This document shows, in pieces, positions 27,572 to 37,443 of a DNA stretch of 64,000 bases (its first letter is position 1; the number at the start of each line of letters is the position of its first letter). The position numbers were made by a program, and so were the translations under genes. The notes under the pieces were generated by a model that saw only the letters and a program-made list of their open reading frames with translations, searched no databases and was not told where the DNA came from. This DNA is from Deltaproteobacteria bacterium (lineage in GTDB: Bacteria; UBA10199; GCA-002796325; JACPFF01), in contig JACQUX010000018.1 in assembly GCA_016210045.1 (NCBI GenBank), positions 1 to 64,000 on the forward strand, in the 5' to 3' direction.

Positions 27572-28762
27572 TTAGATGACTCCATGCCGCTTCCCGACCT
27601 TAGTAAATGCGGCGATCGCCTGATCGACTTGCGCTGGCGTATGGGCGGCAGAGAGTTGCACACGGATGCGCGCAGCGCCTTTTGGCACGACCGGATACGA
27701 AAAGCCGATCACGTAGATCCCCTCGGCCAACAAGTCGCGGGCCACGTCGACGGCCAACTTCGCCTCGCCGAGCATGATCGGGACGATCGGGTGTTCGCCC
27801 GGACGGATCTGAAAACCGGCGTCGGTCATCGCGGTCCGGAATCGACGCGTGTTCTCGTGCAGCTGCAAGCGCAGCGTATCCGCGCCGGTCAAGAGTTCCA
27901 GCACGGCGAGCGAGACGGCCGTGACGACCGGTGCCAGGCTGTTGGAGAAGAGATACGGTCGTGACCGATTGCGGAGCAAATCGATGACCGGCCGGCGCGA
28001 GGTTGTGAAGCCGCCAGTGGCCCCACCCAACGCCTTGCCGAGCGTGGAGGTCAGGATATCGACCCGTCCTTCCACGCCGCAAAATGCGGGCGTCCCACGT
28101 CCGCCGGGACCGAAGAATCCGGTCGCGTGCGAGTCGTCGACCATTACTGCGGCCTCGAAACGCTCGGCGACCGCGCAGATCTCAGCGAGCTTCGCGATGT
28201 CGCCATCCATCGAAAAGACGCCGTCGGTTGCGACCAAGATCGCGCGCGCCCCGGCAGTGCGCGCCGCGCGGAGCTGTGCCTCGAGGTCATTCAGATCGGC
28301 GTGCGCGTAACGGAAGCGCTGCGCCTTGCAGAGCCGGATGCCGTCGATGATCGACGCGTGATTGAGCGCGTCGCTGACGATCGCATCCGCTTCGCCGAGC
28401 AACGTTTCGAAGAGTCCGCCGTTGGCGTCGAAACAGGAGGAGTAGAGGATCGCGTCGTCCATCCGCAAAAACGCGCTGATCCGCTGTTCCAGTTGTTGAT
28501 GCTGCGTCTGCGTCCCGCAAATGAAGCGGACCGACGCCATGCCGTAACCCCATTCGCGCAACGCGCGCTCGCCGGCCGCGAGCAATTGCGGATGATCGGC
28601 CAGGCCTAAGTAATTGTTGGCGCAGAAATTCACGACCTCGCGGCCGCCGACGCGAATGGCGTTCCGTTGCGGCGATTCGATCGCGCGTTCTTCCTTCCAG
28701 AGTCCAGCTTCGCGAATGGTGTGGAGTTCGGTCTCGATGATCGACAAGAGTGGATTCAACAT
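27572..28762 (-). CDS. kbl: glycine C-acetyltransferase (2-amino-3-ketobutyrate CoA ligase)
   Basis: A 396-residue PLP enzyme of the alpha-oxoamine synthase family that converts 2-amino-3-ketobutyrate plus CoA to glycine plus acetyl-CoA. Signatures: [15 protein letters not shown], the [10 protein letters not shown] aspartate/histidine segment, and the PLP-lysine motif [15 protein letters not shown]. It is 16 bp downstream of tdh, the enzyme that supplies its substrate. Confidence 0.96.
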   Translation of the reverse strand: MLNPLLSIIETELHTIREAGLWKEERAIESPQRNAIRVGGREVVNFCANNYLGLADHPQLLAAGERALREWGYGMASVRFICGTQTQHQQLEQRISAFLRMDDAILYSSCFDANGGLFETLLGEADAIVSDALNHASIIDGIRLCKAQRFRYAHADLNDLEAQLRAARTAGARAILVATDGVFSMDGDIAKLAEICAVAERFEAAVMVDDSHATGFFGPGGRGTPAFCGVEGRVDILTSTLGKALGGATGGFTTSRRPVIDLLRNRSRPYLFSNSLAPVVTAVSLAVLELLTGADTLRLQLHENTRRFRTAMTDAGFQIRPGEHPIVPIMLGEAKLAVDVARDLLAEGIYVIGFSYPVVPKGAARIRVQLSAAHTPAQVDQAIAAFTKVGKRHGVI

Positions 28763-28778
28763 AACAGCTCCGATCGTG

Positions 28779-29822
28779 TCATGGTCGCAGCACGATTTTT
28801 CCGGCCCGCGCCTCGCCGTTCAGCAATTGCATCGCGTCGTCGATCTTGGCCATCGGGAATTGGTGCGTGATCACCGGCGTCAAGTCGATCCGGCCGGAAC
28901 AGAGCAGATTTTGCACTTGGACCCAGGTCTCGAACATCTTGCGCCCGTTAATGGCCTTGATCGTGATCCCTTTGAAGATCATTTCATTCGCGAAGTCGAT
29001 CGGCACCGGCTGCGCCGGCAGACCGAACGCGACAAACGTCCCGCCCTTGCGAACGACCTTGAACCCTTGATGGATCGCCGGCGCCGCGCCGCTCATTTCC
29101 AACACCACGTCCACGCCCAGCCCGCCGGTGCGCGACAGGATCTCTTCCACCGGATCCGTTTCCCGCGCATGAAATACGAAGTCGGGTTGGTAATGGCGGA
29201 GCAAGTCCATCCGATACGCCTGCATCCCAACACAAAAAATCTGCGTGGCGCCGAAGGCGCGCGCGACGGCCGTGGCGAAGATCCCGGTCGGGCCGTCGCC
29301 GAAAATCGCGACTCGTTTTCCCATCACGTTCGCTTCGGTCACCGTATAGACCGAGTTGCCGAACGGCTCTTGCAGCGTCGCGAATTCCCACGGCAAGGCC
29401 GGATCGGTCTTCACCGCGCAGACCTCGGGGATCGCCACGTATTCCGCGAAACAGCCGGGACGGTCGACGCCGAGAATTTCAAGATGTTGGCAGATATGCA
29501 TCTCGCCGGTGCGGCACTGAAAGCACTCGAGGCACGGGATGTGCGACTCTGCGGCGACGTGATCGCCGACCCGGATCCGTTCCACTTGCGCGCCGACCGC
29601 GACCACTTCGCCGGCGAATTCGTGCCCGAACACTAGCGGGGTCTTTAAGCGCCCTGCGGCCCAGTCGGTCCATTTATAGATGTGGAGATCGGTGCCGCAA
29701 AACGAGGCCGCGTGGACACGGCAGAGGACCAAATGTGACGTGACTTCGGGGAGCGGGACATCGGTGTACGTGGCACCGGGCGCGGGCCGCTCCTTCACGA
29801 GCGCCTTCATCATGGTGGCCAT
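28779..29822 (-). CDS. tdh: L-threonine 3-dehydrogenase
   Basis: A 347-residue zinc-dependent medium-chain dehydrogenase oxidising threonine to 2-amino-3-ketobutyrate with NAD. The catalytic zinc region is [14 protein letters not shown] and [12 protein letters not shown], the structural zinc cysteines are in [18 protein letters not shown], and the Rossmann segment is [17 protein letters not shown]. Start 29822 is chosen because GGAAGG (29830-29835) sits 7 nt upstream; the frame continues to 29900 without family-like sequence. First gene of a tdh-kbl threonine catabolic operon. Confidence 0.95.
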   Translation of the reverse strand: MATMMKALVKERPAPGATYTDVPLPEVTSHLVLCRVHAASFCGTDLHIYKWTDWAAGRLKTPLVFGHEFAGEVVAVGAQVERIRVGDHVAAESHIPCLECFQCRTGEMHICQHLEILGVDRPGCFAEYVAIPEVCAVKTDPALPWEFATLQEPFGNSVYTVTEANVMGKRVAIFGDGPTGIFATAVARAFGATQIFCVGMQAYRMDLLRHYQPDFVFHARETDPVEEILSRTGGLGVDVVLEMSGAAPAIHQGFKVVRKGGTFVAFGLPAQPVPIDFANEMIFKGITIKAINGRKMFETWVQVQNLLCSGRIDLTPVITHQFPMAKIDDAMQLLNGEARAGKIVLRP

Positions 29823-29883
29823 ATGGCGCCCTTCCAACCACGCGCCGCCGCGAGCGGCAAGGGGAAAGTGGTATTTATCGGCC

Positions 29884-29913
29884 TTGACACCGGAACACAC
29901 GGCTCACTACAAT
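29884..29913 (+). promoter_or_regulatory. strong sigma-70 promoter of the toxin-antitoxin pair
   Basis: TTGACA (29884-29889), an 18-bp spacer, and TACAAT (29908-29913). The toxin ATG at 29922 begins 8 nt after the -10 box, so transcription would start at or just before the start codon and the mRNA would be essentially leaderless. Confidence 0.75.
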
Positions 29914-29921
29914 GGCCATAG

Positions 29922-30185
29922 ATGTGGACACTCAGATTATCGCGGCAGGCGGCGCAATTTTTCGAATCCTTGACCGGGAAACATAAGACCCAGATGGCGC
30001 ATGCATTCGACCGCCTCACGACGGACCCACACCTCGGCAAGACACTGCGCGGAGAATTGAAAGGGTATTGGTCATATCGCGTCGGAGTGTATCGGATCAT
30101 TTATGTGATCCGCCATACGGAAATTGTGATTGAGGTCCTTCGGGTGCAACATCGTCGCGACGTGTATGAACGATTTCAAGGATAA
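29922..30185 (+). CDS. RelE/ParE-superfamily toxin
   Basis: An 87-residue basic protein of the RelE fold: LRLSRQAAQFFESL, a central GKTLRGELKGYWSYRVGVYRIIYVI strand region with the conserved R-x-G-x-YR-x-x-Y pattern, and a C-terminal VLRVQHRRDVYERF carrying the His/Arg typical of mRNA-cleaving members. It precedes the antitoxin gene, the reverse of the usual order and like higBA loci. No ribosome site is visible, in keeping with a leaderless message. Confidence 0.88.
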   Translation: MWTLRLSRQAAQFFESLTGKHKTQMAHAFDRLTTDPHLGKTLRGELKGYWSYRVGVYRIIYVIRHTEIVIEVLRVQHRRDVYERFQG

Positions 30186-30189
30186 CCCT

Positions 30190-30453
30190 ATGGCACAACT
30201 CCTCCCGATTACGAAGGCCAAGCAACGTTTCCTGGAGCTGGCGCGGCGCAACCAAGAGCTCGGGGAATCTTTTATTATCCTGAAAGACGGCGAACCGGTC
30301 AGCGCGCTGCTCCCCTTCGAGGAATATGAAGCCCTGCTGGAAACGCTCGATATCCTGGCAACGGAGCCGGGCATCGTCAGACACTTGAAACGAGCGGAGC
30401 GAGAAATTGCGGCCGGTCGCAGCGTGGTGTGGAAGCCTCAACGGAAGCGGTAA
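30190..30453 (+). CDS. Phd/YefM-family antitoxin
   Basis: An 87-residue antitoxin. The N-terminal LLPITKAKQRFLELARR and ESFIILKDGEPVSALLPFEEYEALLETL are the DNA-binding Phd/YefM fold; the C-terminal part should wrap the toxin. Start 30190 has AAGGA (30178-30182) 7 nt upstream; the longer frame from 30130 overlaps the toxin and is rejected. It follows the toxin by 4 bp. Confidence 0.85.
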   Translation: MAQLLPITKAKQRFLELARRNQELGESFIILKDGEPVSALLPFEEYEALLETLDILATEPGIVRHLKRAEREIAAGRSVVWKPQRKR

Positions 30454-30456
30454 CAC

Positions 30457-31221
30457 TCACGGCAACAATTCGTGCGGTTGCAGCAAATCGCGCACGCCGT
30501 GCCGCAACTGTACTTCACTAAAGCGCTCTTCCCACCGATAACGATCGCCTTGCACCGCGCGCCAATACGGACGCCCGGCTCCACGCCACGCGTCGTAGAC
30601 GATTCCACGTTCCAGCGACGCGCCGCGGGCGGTGAGGACGAGTCCGTTGTTCTCCGTCGCCTTGCCGGGACTCGCCACGCCCCAACTCCGCGCGAAGTGG
30701 CACCACGGCAGCCCTTGCACTGCGGTCGCGAGCGCCTGCGTCCAGTGATAGCAATAGCCGAGTTTCCGCGCGCCGGTGTGCATCAAGAAGTTGTTCCAGA
30801 GCGGCGAGCCGACCATCCGAAATTCACCGGCGCGGCGGCGCGTTTCCGCGACCAGCGCTGTCGAGATCGCCTGCGCCTCAGCCTCGACGCTCGGTTCAGA
30901 ACCCCGGAGCGGATCCTCAGTCCGCGCTAATGCAACGAGCGCATCGCGCAGCTGCACGCCCGCCTCCAAGTCCGCCACGTCGCGGGAACGCTCCACGCAG
31001 GCCCTCCACGTAGCGCGATGCGCGCGCCCCACCGACGCGTGCCCGCGCCGACTCCGCGTGGCAAACGACGCCCGCAACGACGCCGGGAGCTGTTGCACAC
31101 ACTGTTGCAGCGCCGCCTGCGCCGCGGGCAGCCCCGCCTCGGGCGTATCGGCCCACGCCGGAGACAGCGCGAGCAGCAGCACGAGACCACAACAATGGCG
31201 GTAATAGCGACAACGGCCCAT
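30457..31221 (-). CDS. secreted protein of unknown function
   Basis: A 254-residue protein with a signal peptide (YYRHCCGLVLLLALSPAWA). The mature part begins with a helical, Gln/Arg-rich region. A more conserved-looking C-terminal half contains FLMHTGARKLGYCYHWTQAL, GLPWCHFARSWG and GIVYDAWRG. The Cys, His and Trp content there could suggest a papain-like or transglutaminase-like fold, but I cannot assign a family. It ends 3 bp beyond the convergent antitoxin gene. A 71-bp perfect palindrome lies upstream. Confidence 0.65.
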   Translation of the reverse strand: MGRCRYYRHCCGLVLLLALSPAWADTPEAGLPAAQAALQQCVQQLPASLRASFATRSRRGHASVGRAHRATWRACVERSRDVADLEAGVQLRDALVALARTEDPLRGSEPSVEAEAQAISTALVAETRRRAGEFRMVGSPLWNNFLMHTGARKLGYCYHWTQALATAVQGLPWCHFARSWGVASPGKATENNGLVLTARGASLERGIVYDAWRGAGRPYWRAVQGDRYRWEERFSEVQLRHGVRDLLQPHELLP

Positions 31222-31289
31222 GCAGGCGCTCTAATGAAATCAAGGGATGGCGGTCAAGCCCCGGCGACACAACCCCCCTCCAACAACTG

Positions 31290-31360
31290 CATCGCAGGGG
31301 GACAGGTACCGTCGGATGCCCAATTGGCGCGTATCCGACGGTACCTGTCCCCCTGCGATG
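31290..31360. repeat. 71-bp palindrome with a perfect 28-bp stem
   Basis: The arms 31290-31317 and 31333-31360 are perfect inverted repeats (outer end CATCGCAGGGGGACAGGTAC) separated by 15 nt that themselves contain CCAATTGG. It lies in the 144-bp gap between two minus-strand secreted-protein genes. It could act as a transcription terminator in either direction without a U-tract, or be a mobile REP-like palindrome; no second copy is in the window. Confidence 0.85.
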
Positions 31361-31365
31361 ATCAT

Positions 31366-33768
31366 TTAGCGTGCGGGGCGCGTTTCGGTGGGAGTCGGCT
31401 CCGAAGCTGGGGATGGTGCCGCAGCCGGTTCGGTCGCTGGGGCGGTGGTGCGCGTGGACGTGGAGGTCATAGCCGGGGCCGGGGGCTCCGCGCCGGTCGA
31501 GGCACGGGCGGGGATCCAGGTCAGCAGGCTCGGTTGTCCTTCGGTGCCGCGCGTGAGCAGCAGGAGATCGAAACCATCGGCCGCAGGCATGGATCCGATG
31601 CGCTCCCACGGGCCGGCGGTCTCGAGGAGCCGAATCGCGTCGCGTTCGACGAGCTGCATGGTGCGGGTGTCGAACAGATGGAGTTGGAATGCGTGGGCCA
31701 GCAATAGGAAGGGGGCCCCCTGCTCGCCGCTCCCACGCGTCACCTGCTCGGGCACGAACGGCAATTGTTGCACGACGGCGTCCGCCACCATTACGCGCGC
31801 GGTCCGATCGATCGCCAACGTGCGATCATCCGCAGTCCGCCCTTGGTACGCGAACTCCTCTTCCGGTGCGATAGCCGCCCGATTCCGCTGCGCAATGGTG
31901 CGCGCGGCGATCGACACCACCGGCACGGGGCATGGCGGCTCTCCTTGGGTGGCCGTAGCTACCGCGTCGGCGTTTGTCCCCGATCGCGGCACCATCACGT
32001 GGCGGAGCTCCGCCAACTCCTCAGACGCCAATGTGTACGTCGGGATGGAGGCACCGGCGCTCGCGGTTCGGCTGGTCGTCACCAAACTCAGTGGCGTCGC
32101 TAACGTGCAGACGCCCACTTGCCGCGCCATCGGGTCGAGCACGGCGACACGATGCACCGCCTGCTCGCCGAGCGGCACCACCACCACGGGGGATCCTGCT
32201 TGAACCCACGCGATCGCTGCAGCGGGGGCGCTGAGTTGCCATTGCTGCGCGCGTTCGCAGTCCACCGCGCTGGAGCGGCACTCTGCTAACTGTTGCGGCA
32301 CACTCGCCACCGTGACGGCCTCGGTCACGGCATCGCCGTTCGGGATCAGGTCCGGCAAGGTCGGGAGCGGCGTCGGCAACCGCATTGCGGCGGCAGCGGT
32401 CAGATCGGTCGGTGCAGAGACGCGCGCCGGGATCTCGGACGTTGGTCGAGTTGCAACGACTGGTTCGGATGGGGTGCGCTCTCGCGCGGTCTCACTCGAG
32501 GTCGGCACGCGGATCGGCGCATCAGGCGTCGCGACCACCGGTGCGACAACACGATTGGGCTCTTCAACATTCGGCAGCGGCGCGGCCGGGAGCGACACCG
32601 GCCGGGGGACAACGATCGGTTCCGTGGGTAAGCGTGCCGCCGGTTGATCCACGACGCGGGCCGCGGGTGATGACGCCTCCGCAGTCGACGCCGCAGCGGC
32701 CGGTACGGAAGAGAGCGGTCGCAGCGAGCCGAATTGCATCGGCACCACAGCCACGGGTGCGTCGCGCGTCGTTTCCGGCGCACTCGCCTCCCCCGTCGGC
32801 GCACTCGCAACGAGCGTCCCCTCTGATTCCGGCGACGCGCCTCCTTCATTCCGACCACGCTCGCCCCGCGATAGCGGCTCAGACCGAGAAACCGGCGGCC
32901 CACTCGGTGACGCCATCGGACTCGTGGGCGAAACCGTCCGCATGGCGGGCAGACTCGCCGGCGGTGCGCTCGCAGCCGCAGTAACAGGCGACGGCAACGG
33001 CGGCGCGACTGCGACTTCGGCGCCCGCATCGCTTCCCGGTCCATCCAGATTCGGACTACCGGTCAGCGCATCGAGCCCTAAAATATCTGCCATCGAATCC
33101 GCACCGGGCATCCCCGGAGGCGGAACGGAATCGATCGCCACCGACGGCGGTGCAGCCACTTGGGGGGTACGGACCGGCGACGGCGGCGTCACCGGGAGAA
33201 CCGCATTCGGCGCAGCCGGCCCACGCGGCGGCGCCATTTCTGCCCCCTCAGCCTTTGCCTGCTGACGCGTTTGATACACGGCCATCGCGGTGGCCATCCG
33301 TTGTTGCGCCTGCAAATTGGTCGGTGACAACGGCTCGCTCGGACTGAAACCCTCGGCCGCAGTCTTCATATGCTGGCGGGAAGGGACCCACTGCGGCGTC
33401 GCGGCGGCGATCAACATTTCGTTTTCCAAACGTATCTCGTCCGACTCCGACGACGTTAACACCTGCACGCCACTGCCGACTACGCGCATCGCGGCCACGG
33501 TCGGGGCCGCAGGCCCGGACACACCGTGCGTGCTTTGTACGAGCCGTGACCACAACGAGGGCCTCGGTGCGGTCGCCGCCGCCAGATGGCGACCAGCGTT
33601 GGCCTGCACACGCTGCTTCAGTTGCGTGAAAAAATTGGAACGGGGCACTATGGAGACCACCGATCCAGTGGCGCGCAGCTGCGGCGCAGCCGCTGCGGCC
33701 GGACTCTCCCCAGCGAATCCCGCGGCCAAGAAACTGCACAGCATCCAACATCGCAATACGTGGCACAT
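31366..33768 (-). CDS. large secreted Pro/Ala/Ser-rich protein of unknown function
   Basis: An 800-residue exported protein with signal peptide CWMLCSFLAAGFAGESPAAA. Residues about 30-200 are helical. The central 300 residues are a low-complexity Pro/Ala/Val/Ser linker. The last 300 residues form a possible beta-rich domain (PVVVVPLGEQAVHRVAVLDP, FLLLAHAFQLHLFDTRTMQLV) resembling repeat units of a propeller, followed by another Ala/Pro/Thr tail. Start 33768 has the site GGAGGGGAG 9 nt upstream; the frame is open to 33867. A sigma-54 promoter lies directly upstream. No family recognised. Confidence 0.65.
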   Translation of the reverse strand: MCHVLRCWMLCSFLAAGFAGESPAAAAAPQLRATGSVVSIVPRSNFFTQLKQRVQANAGRHLAAATAPRPSLWSRLVQSTHGVSGPAAPTVAAMRVVGSGVQVLTSSESDEIRLENEMLIAAATPQWVPSRQHMKTAAEGFSPSEPLSPTNLQAQQRMATAMAVYQTRQQAKAEGAEMAPPRGPAAPNAVLPVTPPSPVRTPQVAAPPSVAIDSVPPPGMPGADSMADILGLDALTGSPNLDGPGSDAGAEVAVAPPLPSPVTAAASAPPASLPAMRTVSPTSPMASPSGPPVSRSEPLSRGERGRNEGGASPESEGTLVASAPTGEASAPETTRDAPVAVVPMQFGSLRPLSSVPAAAASTAEASSPAARVVDQPAARLPTEPIVVPRPVSLPAAPLPNVEEPNRVVAPVVATPDAPIRVPTSSETARERTPSEPVVATRPTSEIPARVSAPTDLTAAAAMRLPTPLPTLPDLIPNGDAVTEAVTVASVPQQLAECRSSAVDCERAQQWQLSAPAAAIAWVQAGSPVVVVPLGEQAVHRVAVLDPMARQVGVCTLATPLSLVTTSRTASAGASIPTYTLASEELAELRHVMVPRSGTNADAVATATQGEPPCPVPVVSIAARTIAQRNRAAIAPEEEFAYQGRTADDRTLAIDRTARVMVADAVVQQLPFVPEQVTRGSGEQGAPFLLLAHAFQLHLFDTRTMQLVERDAIRLLETAGPWERIGSMPAADGFDLLLLTRGTEGQPSLLTWIPARASTGAEPPAPAMTSTSTRTTAPATEPAAAPSPASEPTPTETRPAR

Positions 33769-33797
33769 ACGGCGTGGCTCCCCTCCCCGCCCAATGG

Positions 33798-33813
33798 AGC
33801 AAGGCCTATGCCA
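33798..33813 (-). promoter_or_regulatory. sigma-54 promoter of the Pro/Ala-rich secreted protein gene
   Basis: Minus strand TGGCATAGGCCTTGCT matches the RpoN consensus except at two weaker positions, with GG and GC doublets exactly 12 nt apart. The predicted start point is about 33787, placing the GGAGGGGAG ribosome site (33778-33786) at the very 5' end of the transcript. Confidence 0.65.
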
Positions 33814-33957
33814 GCGAACGCCCAAGCCAACTGTTGAATATTGCTGCATCCGGCCATCACGGCGCATTCAGTGGCGTAGTCAAACTGAGAACGGGGAGTA
33901 CCCGCACACCCGGCAATGGGCATAGCGCAAGGCTTCGACGTCAGAGGTGTAAGAGAA

Positions 33958-35277
33958 TTATGGATGAAATCCGCGGCGACCAGTGAGACGCGCAGCGGTG
34001 CCGTTTTCCAACAACGCCAACGCCACCGCGCGCTGATAGTCGATGTCGCCAGGTTTCATTTGGACTTCGGGGAGGCGAACCCGCTGCGCGCCGCGCGTCT
34101 TATGATGGGCCCCGCGCCCCTTCAAATGGCCGGGCAACGAGGCCTCAGTTAGCGGTGCCGTCTTTTCCTCGCCGGATTCCGCCTTGGCCGCGGCCTGCGG
34201 CGAGGCCTCGGGCACGTTCACGTCCGGCGGGATGCCGAACGCCTGGATCGAGCGTTTGCTCGGCGTGTAGTATCGTGCCACCGTGAGTTTCAGCGCCGAG
34301 CCGTCGTCCATTTCAATCACGGTCTGGACCGATCCCTTGCCGAAGGTCTGCGAGCCGATCACTAACGCGCGATTGTGATCTTGCAACGCTCCTGCGACGA
34401 TCTCCGCGGCCGACGCCGATCCGCCGTTCACCAAAATCACGATCGGATATTCCGGCTCAGTCCCGCTGCCATGCGCCTCACGCCGGTCCACTTCCTTGCC
34501 CCGACTCACCGTCGTGAGGATAACGCCATCGCGAATGAACAAATCGCTGACCGCGACCGCCTGCTCCAACAGCCCACCAGGATTATTGCGCAGATCGAGC
34601 ACTAAACCGCGGATCGGCCCTGGTTTCGCCGCTTCGCGCAATGCCGCCAACAAATCTTCGTAGGTCTGCTCTTGAAACCCGGTCAGCCGAATATACGGAT
34701 ATCCGGGGGCCAGCATTTCGCTGCGGACACTCAGCACTTGGATTCGCTCGCGGCGCAACGCGACATCCGTGGGCGTGCGGCTCCCCACTCGCACGACGGT
34801 TAAGACCACTTTCGAACCCTGAGATCCACGCATGACCTTCACCGCATCGCCGATGTTCATTTGCTTGGTCGACTTGCCGTTGATCTTGACGATCCGATCC
34901 CCCGGCTTGATCCCGGCCCGCGCGGCCGGAGAGCCGTCGATCGGCGAGACGACCGTGATCCAGCCTTGCTTCAGCGTGATTTCGATCCCGACGCCGCTGA
35001 ATCGCCCGCCGGTTTCGGAACGGAGCGCCTTATAGACTTGCGGTTCCAGATACGCGGAGTGCGGGTCGAGCGCTTCGAGCATCCCTTGCAACGCGCCTTC
35101 GACCAGTCGTTCTTCGTCGACCGGTTCGACATAATAATTCGCGATGTCGTGCAACACGCGGCTGAACGTATGCAGCGCTTGAAAGGCTTCATTACTGAGC
35201 GCCTGCGCGGGGGCTGCCCCGCCGAACACCGCTCCGCAACACAATATGGCGCAATACCAACGAAGGGTCCGAGACAT
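33958..35277 (-). CDS. ctpA: carboxy-terminal processing protease (S41 family)
   Basis: A 439-residue periplasmic serine protease. After a signal peptide (YCAILCCGAVFGGAAPAQA) come an N-terminal helical domain, a PDZ domain (GVGIEITLKQGWITVVSPIDGSPA, then GIKPGDRIVKING) and the S41 core with DLRNNPGGLLEQAV, the nucleophile motif NGGSASAAEIVAGAL and the lysine-bearing SQTFGKGSVQT. It cleaves the C termini of envelope proteins, often lipoproteins and cell-wall enzymes. The C-terminal 60 residues are a charged tail. It is transcribed just downstream of murI. Confidence 0.95.
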   Translation of the reverse strand: MSRTLRWYCAILCCGAVFGGAAPAQALSNEAFQALHTFSRVLHDIANYYVEPVDEERLVEGALQGMLEALDPHSAYLEPQVYKALRSETGGRFSGVGIEITLKQGWITVVSPIDGSPAARAGIKPGDRIVKINGKSTKQMNIGDAVKVMRGSQGSKVVLTVVRVGSRTPTDVALRRERIQVLSVRSEMLAPGYPYIRLTGFQEQTYEDLLAALREAAKPGPIRGLVLDLRNNPGGLLEQAVAVSDLFIRDGVILTTVSRGKEVDRREAHGSGTEPEYPIVILVNGGSASAAEIVAGALQDHNRALVIGSQTFGKGSVQTVIEMDDGSALKLTVARYYTPSKRSIQAFGIPPDVNVPEASPQAAAKAESGEEKTAPLTEASLPGHLKGRGAHHKTRGAQRVRLPEVQMKPGDIDYQRAVALALLENGTAARLTGRRGFHP

Positions 35278-35328
35278 AGTGGGATGTCGATATCATAGCT
35301 CCCACAGCGGAGCAAATTTTTTGCGAGT

Positions 35329-36144
35329 TTACAACGTGACCGTCGTGATGGCCGGCACGGCTTGGCCCAAGATACCGCTGGTGATTTGCGCAAACGAGCT
35401 GGCCGCATCGGTCACATAGAGGCGGTGTTGCGGCGCGGCACCGGGGCTCGCGAACAACCCATGCTGTTGCAAAATCTGCCGCAACGCCCCTGCGGCCGCG
35501 GTCCCGGAATCGACGAGTTGCACTGCACTTCCCAACAGCGCCCCGATCCCCGCCGCCAACAACGGATAATGCGTACAGCCGAGGATCAGCGTGTCGATAC
35601 CTTCGTCCCGCAACGGCTCCAAGTAGCGATGGATGACGGCGTCGACGATTGCGCCGTCGGTCCACCCTTCTTCCACCAGCGGCACGAACAGCGGACACGC
35701 GCGGCTCACGATGCGCGCGTCCGCCGCCCGCGCCTTCAACGTTTTCGCATACGCCTGACTCGCGATCGTCGCCGCAGTCGCAATCACGCCGATCCGACGG
35801 TTGGTCGTGACCGCCAACGCCGCTTCCACGCCGGGCTCGATCACCCCGATGATCGGAAACCCAAACCGCGCCCGCAACGCCGGCAACGCGACGGCCGACG
35901 ACGTATTGCAGGCCACCACGAGCGCCTTGATACCGCGTTCCGCTAAGAACGCGCCGATCTCCAGCGAATAGCGCGTCACGGTCTCCGGCGATTTGTTGCC
36001 ATACGGCACGCGCGCCGTGTCGCCGAGATAGCAGAGCGACTCGTGCGGCAACGCGGCCGCAATGGCGCGATACACCGTGAGCCCGCCCACGCCGGAGTCG
36101 AAGATCCCAATCGGTGCCGATGCCGTCGCCACGCGAGCGCCCAT
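35329..36144 (-). CDS. murI: glutamate racemase
   Basis: A 271-residue cofactor-independent racemase making D-glutamate for peptidoglycan. GIFDSGVGGLTVYR has the catalytic Asp region, VVACNTSSAVALP the first catalytic Cys and LILGCTHYPLL the second. ATG 36144 is preferred to the upstream TTG at 36168; GGAAGA lies about 9 nt before it. It precedes ctpA by about 50 bp. Confidence 0.96.
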   Translation of the reverse strand: MGARVATASAPIGIFDSGVGGLTVYRAIAAALPHESLCYLGDTARVPYGNKSPETVTRYSLEIGAFLAERGIKALVVACNTSSAVALPALRARFGFPIIGVIEPGVEAALAVTTNRRIGVIATAATIASQAYAKTLKARAADARIVSRACPLFVPLVEEGWTDGAIVDAVIHRYLEPLRDEGIDTLILGCTHYPLLAAGIGALLGSAVQLVDSGTAAAGALRQILQQHGLFASPGAAPQHRLYVTDAASSFAQITSGILGQAVPAITTVTL

Positions 36145-36282
36145 AAAGGTTTTTCTTCCGCAGGGCAACTAGAGAGTGATGGCAGATTCTTGACAACCAC
36201 ACGGCCATGCTCCACTATCCGGCGCCAACAAGCGAGGAGTCCATCACGTTGATAACCGTTATTGCGTAAGGAGAACCGACCC

Positions 36283-36984
36283 ATGCTACTCGAAGCTACT
36301 ACGACCGCCGTCGCGGCGGCCGCTGCCGGCGACGGCAATCGTCTCGCCACGATTATCGCCGACTCCGATCCGATCATTAAAGCCACGTTGCTGATCTTGG
36401 TCTTTTTTTCCGTCGTCAGCTGGGCGATCATCCTCCTCAAATGGGCACAGCTCCGGACCGCGCGGGGCAAGATCCGGCGCTTTCTGCAGCAGTTCTGGCA
36501 GGCCAAAACGATCGACGCGCTGTTGCAACGCGGTAAAGTGGCGTCGGGGCCAGCCGCCAGCATTTTCAAGAGCGCGATCGCGCCGCTCCGTGAACCGGGC
36601 ATCACCGAACTTGCGCTCCGCGTGCAACGCGAGGCGGAACGCGCCACTGACGACGAAGTCGAACACCTCGAACATTACGTCCCGTTCCTAGCCACGACGG
36701 CCAGCGTCACGCCGTTCATCGGGCTGTTCGGGACGGTCTGGGGGATCCTCAACGCGTTCTTCGAAATCAAACTCGCCGGTTCTTCGGGTATTGAAGTCAT
36801 CGGCCCGCGCATCGCCGAGGCGCTGTTCGCGACGGCAGTCGGACTCGCCGCCGCGATCCCGGCGGTGGTCTTCTATAACGTCTTCGTGAATCGGATCCGG
36901 CATCTCTCGCGGCAAATCGAACAGTTCGCCGACGATCTGACCCACCGGATCGCGATGGAATACCTCCACGCGAAAAGCGCGTAA
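36283..36984 (+). CDS. tolQ: TolQ/ExbB-type proton channel subunit
   Basis: A 233-residue inner-membrane protein forming the proton channel that drives TolA. Three TMs: LLILVFFSVVSWAIILLKW near the N terminus, then a long cytoplasmic stretch and two C-terminal spans (TTASVTPFIGLFGTVWG and ALFATAVGLAAAIPAVVFYN) with the family-conserved residues. Start 36283 follows AAGGAG by 9 nt; the upstream TTG at 36262 is rejected. First gene of tolQ-tolR-tolA-tolB. Confidence 0.92.
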   Translation: MLLEATTTAVAAAAAGDGNRLATIIADSDPIIKATLLILVFFSVVSWAIILLKWAQLRTARGKIRRFLQQFWQAKTIDALLQRGKVASGPAASIFKSAIAPLREPGITELALRVQREAERATDDEVEHLEHYVPFLATTASVTPFIGLFGTVWGILNAFFEIKLAGSSGIEVIGPRIAEALFATAVGLAAAIPAVVFYNVFVNRIRHLSRQIEQFADDLTHRIAMEYLHAKSA

Positions 36985-37005
36985 CCGTTCCACTCTGAGG
37001 ATGTC

Positions 37006-37443
37006 ATGGCATTCACCGCACGCAAAAATAATGGCAGGGGCCATCAGGCGTTGGCCGAAATCAACATCACGCCGCTCTGCGACGTGTTGCTGGTCTTGTT
37101 GATCATCTTCATGGTCACGGCGCCGCTCCTCTCCCAAGGGATCGATGTCCATCTTCCGCAGGCGAAGGCGCCGCAGATCCAACAGGATCGCGAAGACATG
37201 ATCCTCAGCTTGCGCAAAGAGGGCGACAACTTCACGCTCTTCCTCGGCGACCAACCGACGCCGATCGGCATCCAATCGTTGGAGCAGGAACTGAAAGACC
37301 GATTCGCCAACCGCGACGAGAAAGACTTGTTCCTGAAGGCCGACCGCGACGTCCGCTATGGCGACGTGGCGCGGATCATGGCGATCGCGAAGTTAGCCGG
37401 GGTGCAACGGATCGGAATGATGACGCAGCCGGAGCCGAACTAA
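37006..37443 (+). CDS. tolR: TolR/ExbD biopolymer transport protein
   Basis: A 145-residue protein with a short cytoplasmic N terminus, a single TM containing the conserved proton-coupling Asp (NITPLCDVLLVLLIIFMVTAPLL) and a periplasmic domain. It works with TolQ to energise TolA. It lies 21 bp after tolQ, and its stop codon overlaps the tolA start (37443). Confidence 0.92.
   Translation: MAFTARKNNGRGHQALAEINITPLCDVLLVLLIIFMVTAPLLSQGIDVHLPQAKAPQIQQDREDMILSLRKEGDNFTLFLGDQPTPIGIQSLEQELKDRFANRDEKDLFLKADRDVRYGDVARIMAIAKLAGVQRIGMMTQPEPN

Noticed and set aside
28614-29636. 340-residue plus-strand frame
   Set aside because: Antisense to kbl and tdh, both of which have full catalytic signatures.
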